Below are positions 1-5,748 of a stretch of 23,423 nucleotides of DNA, piece by piece. The stretch's first letter is position 1; the number at the start of each line of letters is the position of its first letter. The stretch comes from Corynebacterium sp. Its GTDB lineage: Bacteria > Actinomycetota > Actinomycetes > Mycobacteriales > Mycobacteriaceae. The translations under genes and the position numbers were made by a program. The stretch is taken from positions 12,500 to 35,922 of the forward strand of contig NZ_JAUMTY010000023.1 in assembly GCF_030530965.1 (NCBI RefSeq), read 5' to 3'. The notes beneath the pieces were generated by a model that was not told the DNA's origin, searched no databases, and saw only the letters and a list, made by a program, of their open reading frames with translations.

Positions 1-705
1 CATAAGGTCATCAAGAAGTCGCCGGTCCCGTCGAGTGCGAAGAAATCGAAAGATGCTTCCGGGAAAAATTCGCACGATAAGAATAAGAATGACAAGGGAT
101 CCACTGGCGGAGCCCTGGGCGCTCCCACCGAGGGGAAGAAAGCGTCGTCGTCGGGCGGAAACTCGGATTCGAGTTCGGGGTCTGGATCGAATGGCAATGA
201 TAGTGGGTCGGACTCCGATTCATCTCAGAACGGGCAGGATGAGTCTGATGCCGGGGATAATGATGCCGACGATAGCGGCGTGTCGGACTCGGATTCCGGA
301 AACCGCAGGTGGACGCCGTCGTCACCCTTGCCAGCTAACTACACGGTGACGGATCCCAATCCTTCGCTCGACGAACTCAATGGGATTGTGTACTTCCTGA
401 CTGCCACGGATGCCTCGGACGAAGCCAAGAAAGCGAATATTGAGGCACCCGATGCTGTGGTCGTTCCAAAGACTGTCTCGAGGATTGGTCTATTCCGCGC
501 GCCACGTGGCGGGAGCCGGTTGACAGGACCCATGGAGCGAAACGGCGACACCATTACTGTTCAGCTTCACTCTTTCTCTGCGGGGATTCCCGACATTTCA
601 ATGCCTATCAACTTTGTCTACAAAGACGGGAATTGGCGGTTGGCTAGTTCATCAATGTGTCAGGGTGTAAAAACCGTTGGTCTCCCCATTTATTGCAACG
701 CTTAG
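1..705 (+). CDS. Mtb12-like C-terminal domain protein with Ser/Asp-rich linker (5' partial)
   Basis: The reading frame is open from the first base of the window, so the N-terminus (where a signal peptide or lipobox would lie) is missing; 234 residues are visible. Residues about 10-105 are low complexity: Lys/Ser/Asn-rich at first, then Ser/Asp/Gly-rich, typical of an extracytoplasmic linker. From about residue 118 (SLDELNGIVYFL) to the end there is a folded domain resembling the C-terminal domain of the mycobacterial secreted antigen Mtb12/CFP-2 family: a helical start, a central RIGLFRAP...GPM segment, then strands ending in NWRLASSSMC. Cys220 and Cys232 near the C-terminus could form a disulfide, fitting an exported protein. 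The ABC transporter genes follow after 51 nt in the same direction. The family call is by pattern only and molecular function is unknown. An internal ATG at 280 exists, but the frame clearly continues upstream with the same composition. Confidence 0.6.
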   Translation, partial: HKVIKKSPVPSSAKKSKDASGKNSHDKNKNDKGSTGGALGAPTEGKKASSSGGNSDSSSGSGSNGNDSGSDSDSSQNGQDESDAGDNDADDSGVSDSDSGNRRWTPSSPLPANYTVTDPNPSLDELNGIVYFLTATDASDEAKKANIEAPDAVVVPKTVSRIGLFRAPRGGSRLTGPMERNGDTITVQLHSFSAGIPDISMPINFVYKDGNWRLASSSMCQGVKTVGLPIYCNA

Positions 706-756
706 GGAAAACGCTGAGGTAATCGGCGTGATAAGTGTTCAGAAAAGGTCAGCGTC

Positions 757-1668
757 GTGATTCTGCTGGATAACATTCGTTATGAAGTCGGCCCAGGTAG
801 CCGTCGGCTATTGTCTGGAACTGCGAGTAGTAAACGCCGTGGATCAGGCGCACATCGCGGGTCGAGTCAGGGCCGGAACGAAGCTACACGAGGTAGGCGG
901 CCCGACTTCGCATTGTCGGATGTGTCACTGCGTTTCGATAATTCCACGATTACGTACCTCGTCGGCCTCAATGGTGTGGGCAAGTCGACGCTGCTAAAAA
1001 TTATGGCTGGCATCGTACCGGTCGCGTCGGGAGTGGTCAGCGTGGATGGCGCTGACCCGCGGAAATGGGACGGGCCCGGCCGCTCATTGGGAGTGTTCCT
1101 GGATACAACGGCGAGCGAAATGAAGCAGTCGGGACGCCATCATTTGCATTGGGTAGCGTCGGCAAAAAGGCTGTCTTGGGATGAAGCCGACGACATGATT
1201 GTGCGGGTTGGGCTTGGGGCCGTGGCGGATAGGCCAGTGCGCAGTTATTCGCTCGGTATGCGGCAGCGGTTGGGCGTTGCGACTGCGCTGCTCGGGTGGC
1301 CACGGAACATCATTATGGACGAGCCGATGAATGGCTTGGACCTGGCGGGCATGTTGTGGTTGCGGTCCTTGATGCGGGATCTGGCCGAGCGCGGTCACTG
1401 CGTTGTGGTGGCCTCCCACCATTTCGCGGATGTGGAGCGGACTGCGGATCGGGTTGTTTTGCTTGAAGGCGGGACGATTGTGTCGCAAGGTTCGGTACGC
1501 GATGTGGTCGGGACTCATGCTTCGTTGGAAGAAGCTTTTATCGACGCGATTCCCCGCGCGCTCAATCACGCGGTCGCTGTTGGCCACAACGGCGCGGTGC
1601 CGGTTGGGCGCAACGGCGTGATGCCCGTCGACCACCATAATGTCGGGAGGAGTGGCCATGCCCGGTAG
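757..1668 (+). CDS. ABC transporter ATP-binding protein
   Basis: A 303-residue nucleotide-binding subunit of an ABC-2 type transporter; it would hydrolyse ATP on the cytoplasmic face to drive the permease encoded next. Visible motifs: Walker A GLNGVGKST at residues 70-78, signature SLGMRQR at 165-171, Walker B NIIMDEP at 184-190, D-loop GLD at 193-195 and H-loop His221. The GTG start at 757 is preceded by AAAGG about nine bases upstream. Two oddities: residues about 15-50 are an Arg/Ser/Gly-rich insertion inside the first beta region, before FALSDVSLRF, and the C-terminal tail (271-296) has a degenerate repeat around VAVGHNG / VPVGRNG / MPVDHHN. The end overlaps the permease start, so the two are probably translationally coupled. 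The substrate cannot be told; drug, peptide or polysaccharide export are all possible. Confidence 0.9.
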   Translation: MILLDNIRYEVGPGSRRLLSGTASSKRRGSGAHRGSSQGRNEATRGRRPDFALSDVSLRFDNSTITYLVGLNGVGKSTLLKIMAGIVPVASGVVSVDGADPRKWDGPGRSLGVFLDTTASEMKQSGRHHLHWVASAKRLSWDEADDMIVRVGLGAVADRPVRSYSLGMRQRLGVATALLGWPRNIIMDEPMNGLDLAGMLWLRSLMRDLAERGHCVVVASHHFADVERTADRVVLLEGGTIVSQGSVRDVVGTHASLEEAFIDAIPRALNHAVAVGHNGAVPVGRNGVMPVDHHNVGRSGHAR

Positions 1669-2509
1669 TTCTGACAGCGCTCAGATGAACAGTGTCGCGC
1701 GTAAGTCGGGACCGTTTCCTTGGCGAGCGTTCTATTCCGCATGGACCTCGGAGTGGGTGCGGCTAAGCGGCTGGCGAGGACCTTTCATACGCGTCCTCGT
1801 GCCATTGGGCATCATTCTGCCCCTGGTGGTGACACTGGTCATCGGCGGTGTAGCGGAATCGCTGCACGGTAACGGCGGCTTGATCCAGGTTCGCGAAGTA
1901 TCGACGACGAACGCGAACTATTGGGTGATCTACCTGGGAATCACCATGTATGCCGTCGTCGCGACCTACGCCCAAGCCTCCTCGATGCGAGGGCCCGTTG
2001 GCGAGCTGGACTCCGTGCTGCACCCACGACCAGTCCCGTCGATCATCGCGCGTTGGCTAGTCGTGTCGGTCGCTTCGGCCATCGGATCGTTTTTCTCCGT
2101 CCTCATGGTGATGGTTGCCCTGCCGGCGTTATACCCGCAGGTGTACGGGTCTGTGTCCGCCTCAAGCGTCGAGGGTGTGCGGTTCTTGTGGGCGACGCCG
2201 CTCTATGCGGTCGCGGCGTGCGGGATCGGTGTGGGAATCGGCGCGCTCGTTGCGGTCCCCGCGGCCGCGATTACCGTGATCACGGTGTGGTCGCTATTGA
2301 TCGAGAACGCCATCGTGTTCGTCCCTCACGGGGGTGAACTTGTGGGGTGGATGCCGTTTCTGAACGGAATTTATGGCACAGGTCAGGAGATAGCTCTTGA
2401 GCCGCCGTGGAGCAATAACGGCTCGTTGCTCTACGTCATGGGATGGGCTGCAGTGATTATGCTTTTGGGCATCTGCTCAGCGGTTAGACGGTCGCGTCGG
2501 CCCCGCTAA
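1658..2509 (+). CDS. ABC-2 type transporter permease
   Basis: A hydrophobic protein with about six membrane segments, in order around LVPLGIILPLVVTLVI, ANYWVIYLGITMYAVVATYA, RWLVVSVASAIGSFFSVLMVMVA, FLWATPLYAVAACGIGVGIGALVA, AAAITVITVWSLLIENAIVF and SLLYVMGWAAVIMLLGI, ending in a short Arg-rich cytoplasmic tail. This is the layout of ABC-2 permeases that pair with the ATPase encoded immediately upstream. I chose the ATG at 1658 (283 residues) because GGAGG at 1646-1650 lies seven bases before it; an in-frame ATG at 1640 would place that site inside the gene. With this start it overlaps the ATPase gene by 11 nt, which supports a two-gene transporter operon. No solute-binding protein is evident unless the upstream Mtb12-like protein has that role. 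Substrate unknown. Confidence 0.85.
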   Translation: MPGSSDSAQMNSVARKSGPFPWRAFYSAWTSEWVRLSGWRGPFIRVLVPLGIILPLVVTLVIGGVAESLHGNGGLIQVREVSTTNANYWVIYLGITMYAVVATYAQASSMRGPVGELDSVLHPRPVPSIIARWLVVSVASAIGSFFSVLMVMVALPALYPQVYGSVSASSVEGVRFLWATPLYAVAACGIGVGIGALVAVPAAAITVITVWSLLIENAIVFVPHGGELVGWMPFLNGIYGTGQEIALEPPWSNNGSLLYVMGWAAVIMLLGICSAVRRSRRPR

Positions 2510-2580
2510 TCGACCCGTAACGTGCACCATGACTAGGGGGTTCGTCGTGTCGCGTTGGCACCCGAAAGGGGGATTTCGCT

Positions 2581-3066
2581 GTGACGAACGTGTTTTTAGA
2601 GCAGAATAGACACATGAGCGACGAGAACATCATCACTGAACTGTCCGACGAGGAGGTCTTCGACTTCCTCTCTTCTGTCAAGCTAGGGCGCCTGGTTGTC
2701 AGGTCCGGTGAGGACATTGACATTTATCCGGTCAATTACGTCGTTGATCCCGGCGACGGCGACCGCCCGAAGTCCATCCTTTTCCGCACGTCAGAGGGGT
2801 CAAAGCTGGTCTCTCTGACCGTCAACGATAAGGTCCTTTTCGAGGTTGACTCTTTCGACGAGTCCGATGCCACATCGGTCGTCATCCGCGGTCGCGCACA
2901 TCGCCTGACCAGCACCGCAGAGATCAACGAAGCAGACAAACTTGAGCTCAAGCCGTGGCTTCCCACGCTGAAATACAACTATGTGCGGGTCGTCCCAGAC
3001 TCCGTGTCAGGCCGTCATTTCAAACTTGGCGACGAACCTGACCGGTACATGAGCACGAAGTACTAG
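2581..3066 (+). CDS. Pyridoxamine 5'-phosphate oxidase-fold (PPOX) family protein
   Basis: A 161-residue protein of the FMN-binding split-barrel family. The pattern ELSDEEVFDFLSSVKLGRLVV followed by DIDIYPVNYVVD and ILFRTSEGSKLVSL is typical of the actinobacterial PPOX-like group, where the SVKLGRL strand and the RTSEGSK strand line the flavin or F420 site. It is more likely a flavin- or F420-dependent oxidoreductase than a true PdxH. Start choice is uncertain: the GTG at 2581 has GAAAGGGGGA at 2564-2573, seven bases upstream, whereas the ATG at 2614 sits at the usual family start (MSDEN) and has a possible -10 CAGAAT six bases ahead. The gene stands alone and is convergent with nadE, with six bases between the stop codons. 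Nothing in the sequence identifies the substrate. Confidence 0.75.
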   Translation: MTNVFLEQNRHMSDENIITELSDEEVFDFLSSVKLGRLVVRSGEDIDIYPVNYVVDPGDGDRPKSILFRTSEGSKLVSLTVNDKVLFEVDSFDESDATSVVIRGRAHRLTSTAEINEADKLELKPWLPTLKYNYVRVVPDSVSGRHFKLGDEPDRYMSTKY

Positions 3067-3072
3067 CACAGA

Positions 3073-3909
3073 TTATTGCTTCCACCACGTGTCGGTAGGA
3101 GCGACCGGCATGCTGCGCTTATGGCGGCTCACCGTGTAGAGATGCTCGATGCGATCAATGGCCTCCTGCGGCAGCCCGTCGACGCCTTCGAGGTAATCAT
3201 CGATCTGTGAGTAGGTCACGCCGAGTGCGTCTTCATCGGGGAGCGCAGGGCGGTTGTCTTCCAGGTCCGCCGTGGGAACCTTGCTCCACGTGCTGGGGGG
3301 CGCGCCGAGTTCCTGAAGCAGCGCTGCACCCTGCCGCTTTGTCAGGCCCGAGAGGGGGAGAATATCCGCGCCACCGTCGCCGTACTTGGTATAAAAACCG
3401 GTCACGGCTTCTGCAGCATGGTCAGTGCCGACGACGAGGAGGCCAAGCTGCCCGGCCGCCGCATATTGGGCAACCATGCGGATGCGTGCTTTGACATTTC
3501 CCCGGTTGAAATCGGTGAGACAGTGAATTCCTAGCGACGCCGATACCGTCTTTGTTAACGCTTGGGTTGCATCTTTGATATTGATGGCGACGGTCCGATC
3601 GGGCTCGATGAAGTTCAGAGCGCGCTGGGCGTCGTCCTCGTCTGCTTGTTCACCGTAGGGGAGCCGCACCGCGTGGAAACGTACCTTGGTTCCTTCTTGC
3701 TCGCGGACACGCTCGACGGCGAGTTGGGCCAGGCGGCCAGCTAGCGTCGAATCCTGGCCTCCCGAAATGCCCAGGATAAAGCCCTTAGCCTGTGTCGAGA
3801 TCAGGTACTCGGCCAGGAATGAAACTCGTCGTTCGATTTCTTCCTGTGGATCAATGGTGGACTGGACGCCAAGGGAGCGTCGTATGTCGTCGCGAAGATC
3901 GCTTGTCAT
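3073..3909 (-). CDS. nadE: NH3-dependent NAD+ synthetase
   Basis: Catalyses the last step of NAD synthesis: ATP-dependent amidation of deamido-NAD using ammonia. The ATP-pyrophosphatase P-loop SGGQDS is at residues 49-54, followed by conserved segments RLPYGEQADEDDA, VGTDHAAEAVTGFYTKYGDGGADILPLSGLTKRQ and DTWWK at the C-terminus. At 278 residues it matches the single-domain bacterial enzyme and lacks the N-terminal glutaminase (nitrilase) domain of mycobacterial NadE, so it depends on free ammonia. The frame extends upstream to 4092, but homology begins at MTSDLRDDIRRSLGV, so the ATG at 3909 is chosen. It has no Shine-Dalgarno; instead TACCAT ends six bases before the ATG, suggesting a leaderless transcript. 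Two identical palindromes lie just upstream. The gene is divergent from rpmJ. Confidence 0.95.
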   Translation of the reverse strand: MTSDLRDDIRRSLGVQSTIDPQEEIERRVSFLAEYLISTQAKGFILGISGGQDSTLAGRLAQLAVERVREQEGTKVRFHAVRLPYGEQADEDDAQRALNFIEPDRTVAINIKDATQALTKTVSASLGIHCLTDFNRGNVKARIRMVAQYAAAGQLGLLVVGTDHAAEAVTGFYTKYGDGGADILPLSGLTKRQGAALLQELGAPPSTWSKVPTADLEDNRPALPDEDALGVTYSQIDDYLEGVDGLPQEAIDRIEHLYTVSRHKRSMPVAPTDTWWKQ

Positions 3910-3915
3910 TCCACC

Positions 3916-3921
3916 ATGGTA
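3916..3921 (-). promoter_or_regulatory. Putative -10 of a leaderless nadE promoter
   Basis: On the minus strand TACCAT fits the actinobacterial -10 pattern TANNNT and ends six bases before the nadE ATG at 3909, so transcription would start at the A of the start codon. No Shine-Dalgarno is present before that ATG. Confidence 0.45.
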
Positions 3922-3940
3922 AAACGGTTGGGCTGCTGAT

Positions 3941-3975
3941 GTACACCGGTGTCGGTAAATCACGTACACCGGTGT
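3941..3975. promoter_or_regulatory. Twin palindromic operator upstream of nadE
   Basis: The 12-mer GTACACCGGTGT occurs at 3941-3952 and again at 3964-3975, each containing the perfect 10-bp palindrome ACACCGGTGT. The start-to-start distance of 23 bp puts the two sites roughly two helical turns apart. If nadE starts transcription at its ATG, the sites centre near -37 and -60, so one covers the -35 region. This looks like the target of a dimeric regulator binding as a pair. An NAD-responsive regulator of the NrtR/NdnR type is a reasonable guess, but I cannot confirm the motif and no copy occurs upstream of pncB. Confidence 0.6.
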
Positions 3976-4062
3976 GGGGTAGGTGAGGGATTGGGCATAA
4001 AGTTTTGGATTTCGGCCTGGTCGCGGTACCATAGCGGTTCGTGTCATAGTCATGTGGGTGAA

Positions 4063-4079
4063 CTGCGATGATTTCGCAG
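4063..4079. promoter_or_regulatory. Palindrome upstream of rpmJ (possible operator)
   Basis: CTGCGA and TCGCAG flank a five-base spacer, forming a perfect 6-bp inverted repeat about 90 nt before rpmJ. Genes for cysteine-free ribosomal proteins are commonly under Zur control, and the TGATT spacer recalls the centre of Zur boxes, but the phase differs by one base from the usual Zur palindrome, so the regulator is uncertain. Confidence 0.3.
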
Positions 4080-4170
4080 GGATGATCCGCACCAGACTGT
4101 GTTGTGTAGTGGCCGATCACCACAGGTGGTTGGCTTTTACTAGCCCAGCCGACGAAGAAAGGAGCGCCCG

Positions 4171-4293
4171 ATGAAGGTCCGTAAGTCCCTTCGGTCGCTG
4201 AAGAACAAGCCGGGCGCTCAGGTTGTGCGCCGTCACGGCAAAGTTTTTGTGATCAACAAGAAGGATCCTCGTTTCAAGGCCCGCCAGGGTTAA
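4171..4293 (+). CDS. rpmJ: 50S ribosomal protein bL36, cysteine-free (zinc-independent) form
   Basis: A 40-residue basic protein beginning MKVRKSLRSLKNK and ending DPRFKARQG. It aligns with bL36, but the zinc-ribbon Cys/His set of the common form (CxxC...C...H) is absent apart from HGKVFVIN, so this is the C-minus paralogue that works without zinc. AAAGGAG at 4158-4164 lies six bases before the ATG. The gene stands alone rather than in the spc operon, as expected for the C-minus type, and is divergent from nadE. A terminator follows 85 nt downstream. A second, zinc-binding bL36 is presumably encoded elsewhere on the chromosome. In many bacteria such paralogues replace the zinc form during zinc starvation; that role is inferred here. 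Confidence 0.95.
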   Translation: MKVRKSLRSLKNKPGAQVVRRHGKVFVINKKDPRFKARQG

Positions 4294-4378
4294 TTGACTC
4301 AGTGGCCGTAGCTGGCAGTCAGCAAGTGCTGTATAGAAGCCGACGGTCGACATTGAGCTGAGCGCTGAAGTAACGCCG

Positions 4379-4415
4379 AACCGGCAGCTTTCCATTAGGA
4401 AGGTTGCCGGTTTTT
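4379..4415 (+). terminator. Rho-independent terminator after rpmJ
   Basis: A 15-bp stem with two G-U pairs (4379-4393 with 4398-4412), loop ATTA and a run of T at the end (4411-4415). It separates rpmJ from the nrd regulatory region. Confidence 0.85.
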
Positions 4416-4450
4416 GCGTTTCGTTGGCAGGGTGGTGGGTGGACGTTCTG

Positions 4451-4508
4451 GTTCATGGGCGAAGTATCACGTTCATGGACAAGCTCGTGTGGTTCACGGA
4501 TGATGAAC
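4451..4508. repeat. Phased GTTCAYGG repeats upstream of nrdHIE
   Basis: Three direct copies of GTTCAYGG start at 4451, 4471 and 4492, and an inverted ATGAAC half lies at 4503-4508. The 20- and 21-bp periods place them on one face of the helix, as in a cooperative operator. I do not recognise the motif. They lie between the rpmJ terminator and the NrdR-like boxes. Confidence 0.45.
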
Positions 4509-4542
4509 ATCTACGTAGCAAAACTGATGCTTAAATCGGGCT

Positions 4543-4612
4543 GGCATACATGTAGTGATTCGTAATAGTGACGACCTTGGAATTTCGTCTTTGTAATTAC
4601 TACATGTAGTGG
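4543..4612. promoter_or_regulatory. Two NrdR-like boxes upstream of nrdH
   Basis: Sites around 4543-4558 and 4597-4612 share the 11-mer TACATGTAGTG; the second is a perfect 12-bp palindrome, ACTACATGTAGT. They fit the NrdR box pattern (CTA-N4-TAG with flanking GTG). The centres are 54 bp apart, close to five helical turns, so both face the same side, as NrdR box pairs usually do. NrdR represses ribonucleotide reductase genes when bound to (d)ATP. The nrdR gene itself is not in this window. Confidence 0.7.
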
Positions 4613-4638
4613 TGATGGGCCGATCAAAATTCTATCTA

Positions 4639-4667
4639 TTGTGTTTTTGCCGTCGGTGGGATAGAGT
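4639..4667 (+). promoter_or_regulatory. Putative nrdHIE promoter
   Basis: TTGTGT at 4639-4644, a 17-bp spacer and TAGAGT at 4662-4667 form a plausible sigma-A promoter downstream of the NrdR-like boxes. Transcription would start near 4674, giving a leader of about 125 nt before nrdH. Confidence 0.4.
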
Positions 4668-4798
4668 TAATTCCCGTTGCACGGGCCGAACAAAGGGTGA
4701 GGATCCGCCGGATAACCACCTCGTTCTCGCGGTAAAAGTGCCCGTCGATAAACAATTGCCGCAGCAAAAGTAGTGCATCAACAGAGGGAGAATTTTCT

Positions 4799-5032
4799 AT
4801 GGCCGTCACCGTCTACACCAAGCCCGCCTGTGTTCAGTGCACTGCTACAAAGAAGGCTCTCGATCGTGCGGGCGTGGACTACGAAACTGTCGATATCACC
4901 ATGGACAGCGACGCTCGCGACTACGTGATGGCTCTGGGATACCTGCAGGCCCCTGTCGTTGTCGCTCAGGATGAGCACTGGTCGGGGTTCCGTCCGGATC
5001 GCATTAAGAGCCTGGTCACCTCCGCTGCATAA
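4799..5032 (+). CDS. nrdH: Glutaredoxin-like protein NrdH
   Basis: A 77-residue thioredoxin-fold electron donor for the class Ib ribonucleotide reductase; it takes electrons from thioredoxin reductase and reduces the C-terminal cysteines of NrdE. The redox motif is CVQC at residues 12-15, followed by the NrdH-typical TATKKALD, the cis-proline segment APVVV, and a WSGFRPD end. Length and motif match the family (usual motif CVQC or CMQC). AGAGGGAG ends about nine bases before the ATG. It is the first gene of the nrdH-nrdI-nrdE cluster, 187 nt before nrdI. The NrdR-like boxes upstream suggest control by dNTP status. Confidence 0.96.
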   Translation: MAVTVYTKPACVQCTATKKALDRAGVDYETVDITMDSDARDYVMALGYLQAPVVVAQDEHWSGFRPDRIKSLVTSAA

Positions 5033-5165
5033 GGCGCCGCAGCACACGTCGTCGCCGTTCGACGAGGACTCGCGTGGCGCGAAATCTTATCTTTTGGTTG
5101 TTCTGCAGAGTTAATAGGCGGTTCCCTGCAATGCGTGGCCCCGCCTCATTTTCATTTTTCTTTCC

Positions 5166-5191
5166 GTTTTAACAGTTCGTTTTAACAGTTT
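5166..5191. repeat. Tandem 13-bp direct repeat before nrdI
   Basis: GTTTTAACAGTTC (5166-5178) is followed directly by GTTTTAACAGTTT (5179-5191), 28 nt before the nrdI start. It lies in an unusually long nrdH-nrdI spacer (5033-5219) that holds no gene; it may be an operator or a slippage duplication. Confidence 0.7.
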
Positions 5192-5219
5192 CAGTCACCA
5201 GAAAAGATGAAAAATAATC

Positions 5220-5651
5220 ATGTACCTCGTCTATTTCTCTTCGGCGACGAATAACACGCAGCGGTTCGTCGATAAGTTGGGTATGCGGGCAGACCGGATA
5301 CCGCTTCGACGTACCGAACCTGACCTGATCGTCGGCGAGCCATATGTCTTGATTTGCCCAACATATGGCGGTGGGGCATCGATAAGCCGGCAAGAAACGA
5401 GGCCTGTGCCCACCCAGGTGATTCATTTCCTGAACAACGAGCAAAACCGCAGCTTGATTCGGGGTGTTATCGCATCGGGTAACACCAACTTTGGCCCAGA
5501 TTATGGGGTCGCGGGCGATATTATCGCAGAAAAGTGTCACGTTCCTTATCTCTATCGGTTCGAATTGATGGGGACCCAGGAGGACGTGGCCATCGTGAAA
5601 CAGGGCCTTGCTGCATTTGAGGCCAATGGAATGAGACGACACGCAGCATAA
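5220..5651 (+). CDS. nrdI: NrdI flavodoxin-like protein
   Basis: A 143-residue FMN protein that supplies the oxidant (superoxide/peroxide) used to assemble the Mn(III)2-tyrosyl radical cofactor of NrdF. It begins with the flavodoxin phosphate-binding segment YFSSATNNTQRF, followed by CPTYGGG and the flavin-contact region VIASGNTNFGPDYGVAGDIIAEK, then VPYLYRFELMGT. These are all characteristic of NrdI. The ATG at 5220 starts at the conserved MYLVYFSS; only a weak purine-rich site (GAAAAGATG) precedes it. nrdE follows after 97 nt. An antisense frame over this gene is a shadow. Confidence 0.96.
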   Translation: MYLVYFSSATNNTQRFVDKLGMRADRIPLRRTEPDLIVGEPYVLICPTYGGGASISRQETRPVPTQVIHFLNNEQNRSLIRGVIASGNTNFGPDYGVAGDIIAEKCHVPYLYRFELMGTQEDVAIVKQGLAAFEANGMRRHAA

Positions 5652-5748
5652 GTAATGCGAACCGCCTGTATGAACTCTCATCACAGACCGAACATCAATC
5701 ACGAAACGTCAGTACAGAAGTTCCCCCTCAACTATTAGGAGATTCTAG

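Noticed and set aside
3910..4092. 61-residue N-terminal extension of nadE
   Set aside because: Covers the palindromic operator region and has no similarity to NadE.
4509..4520. CTACGTAG palindrome as a third NrdR box
   Set aside because: The CTA and TAG halves are separated by two bases rather than four.
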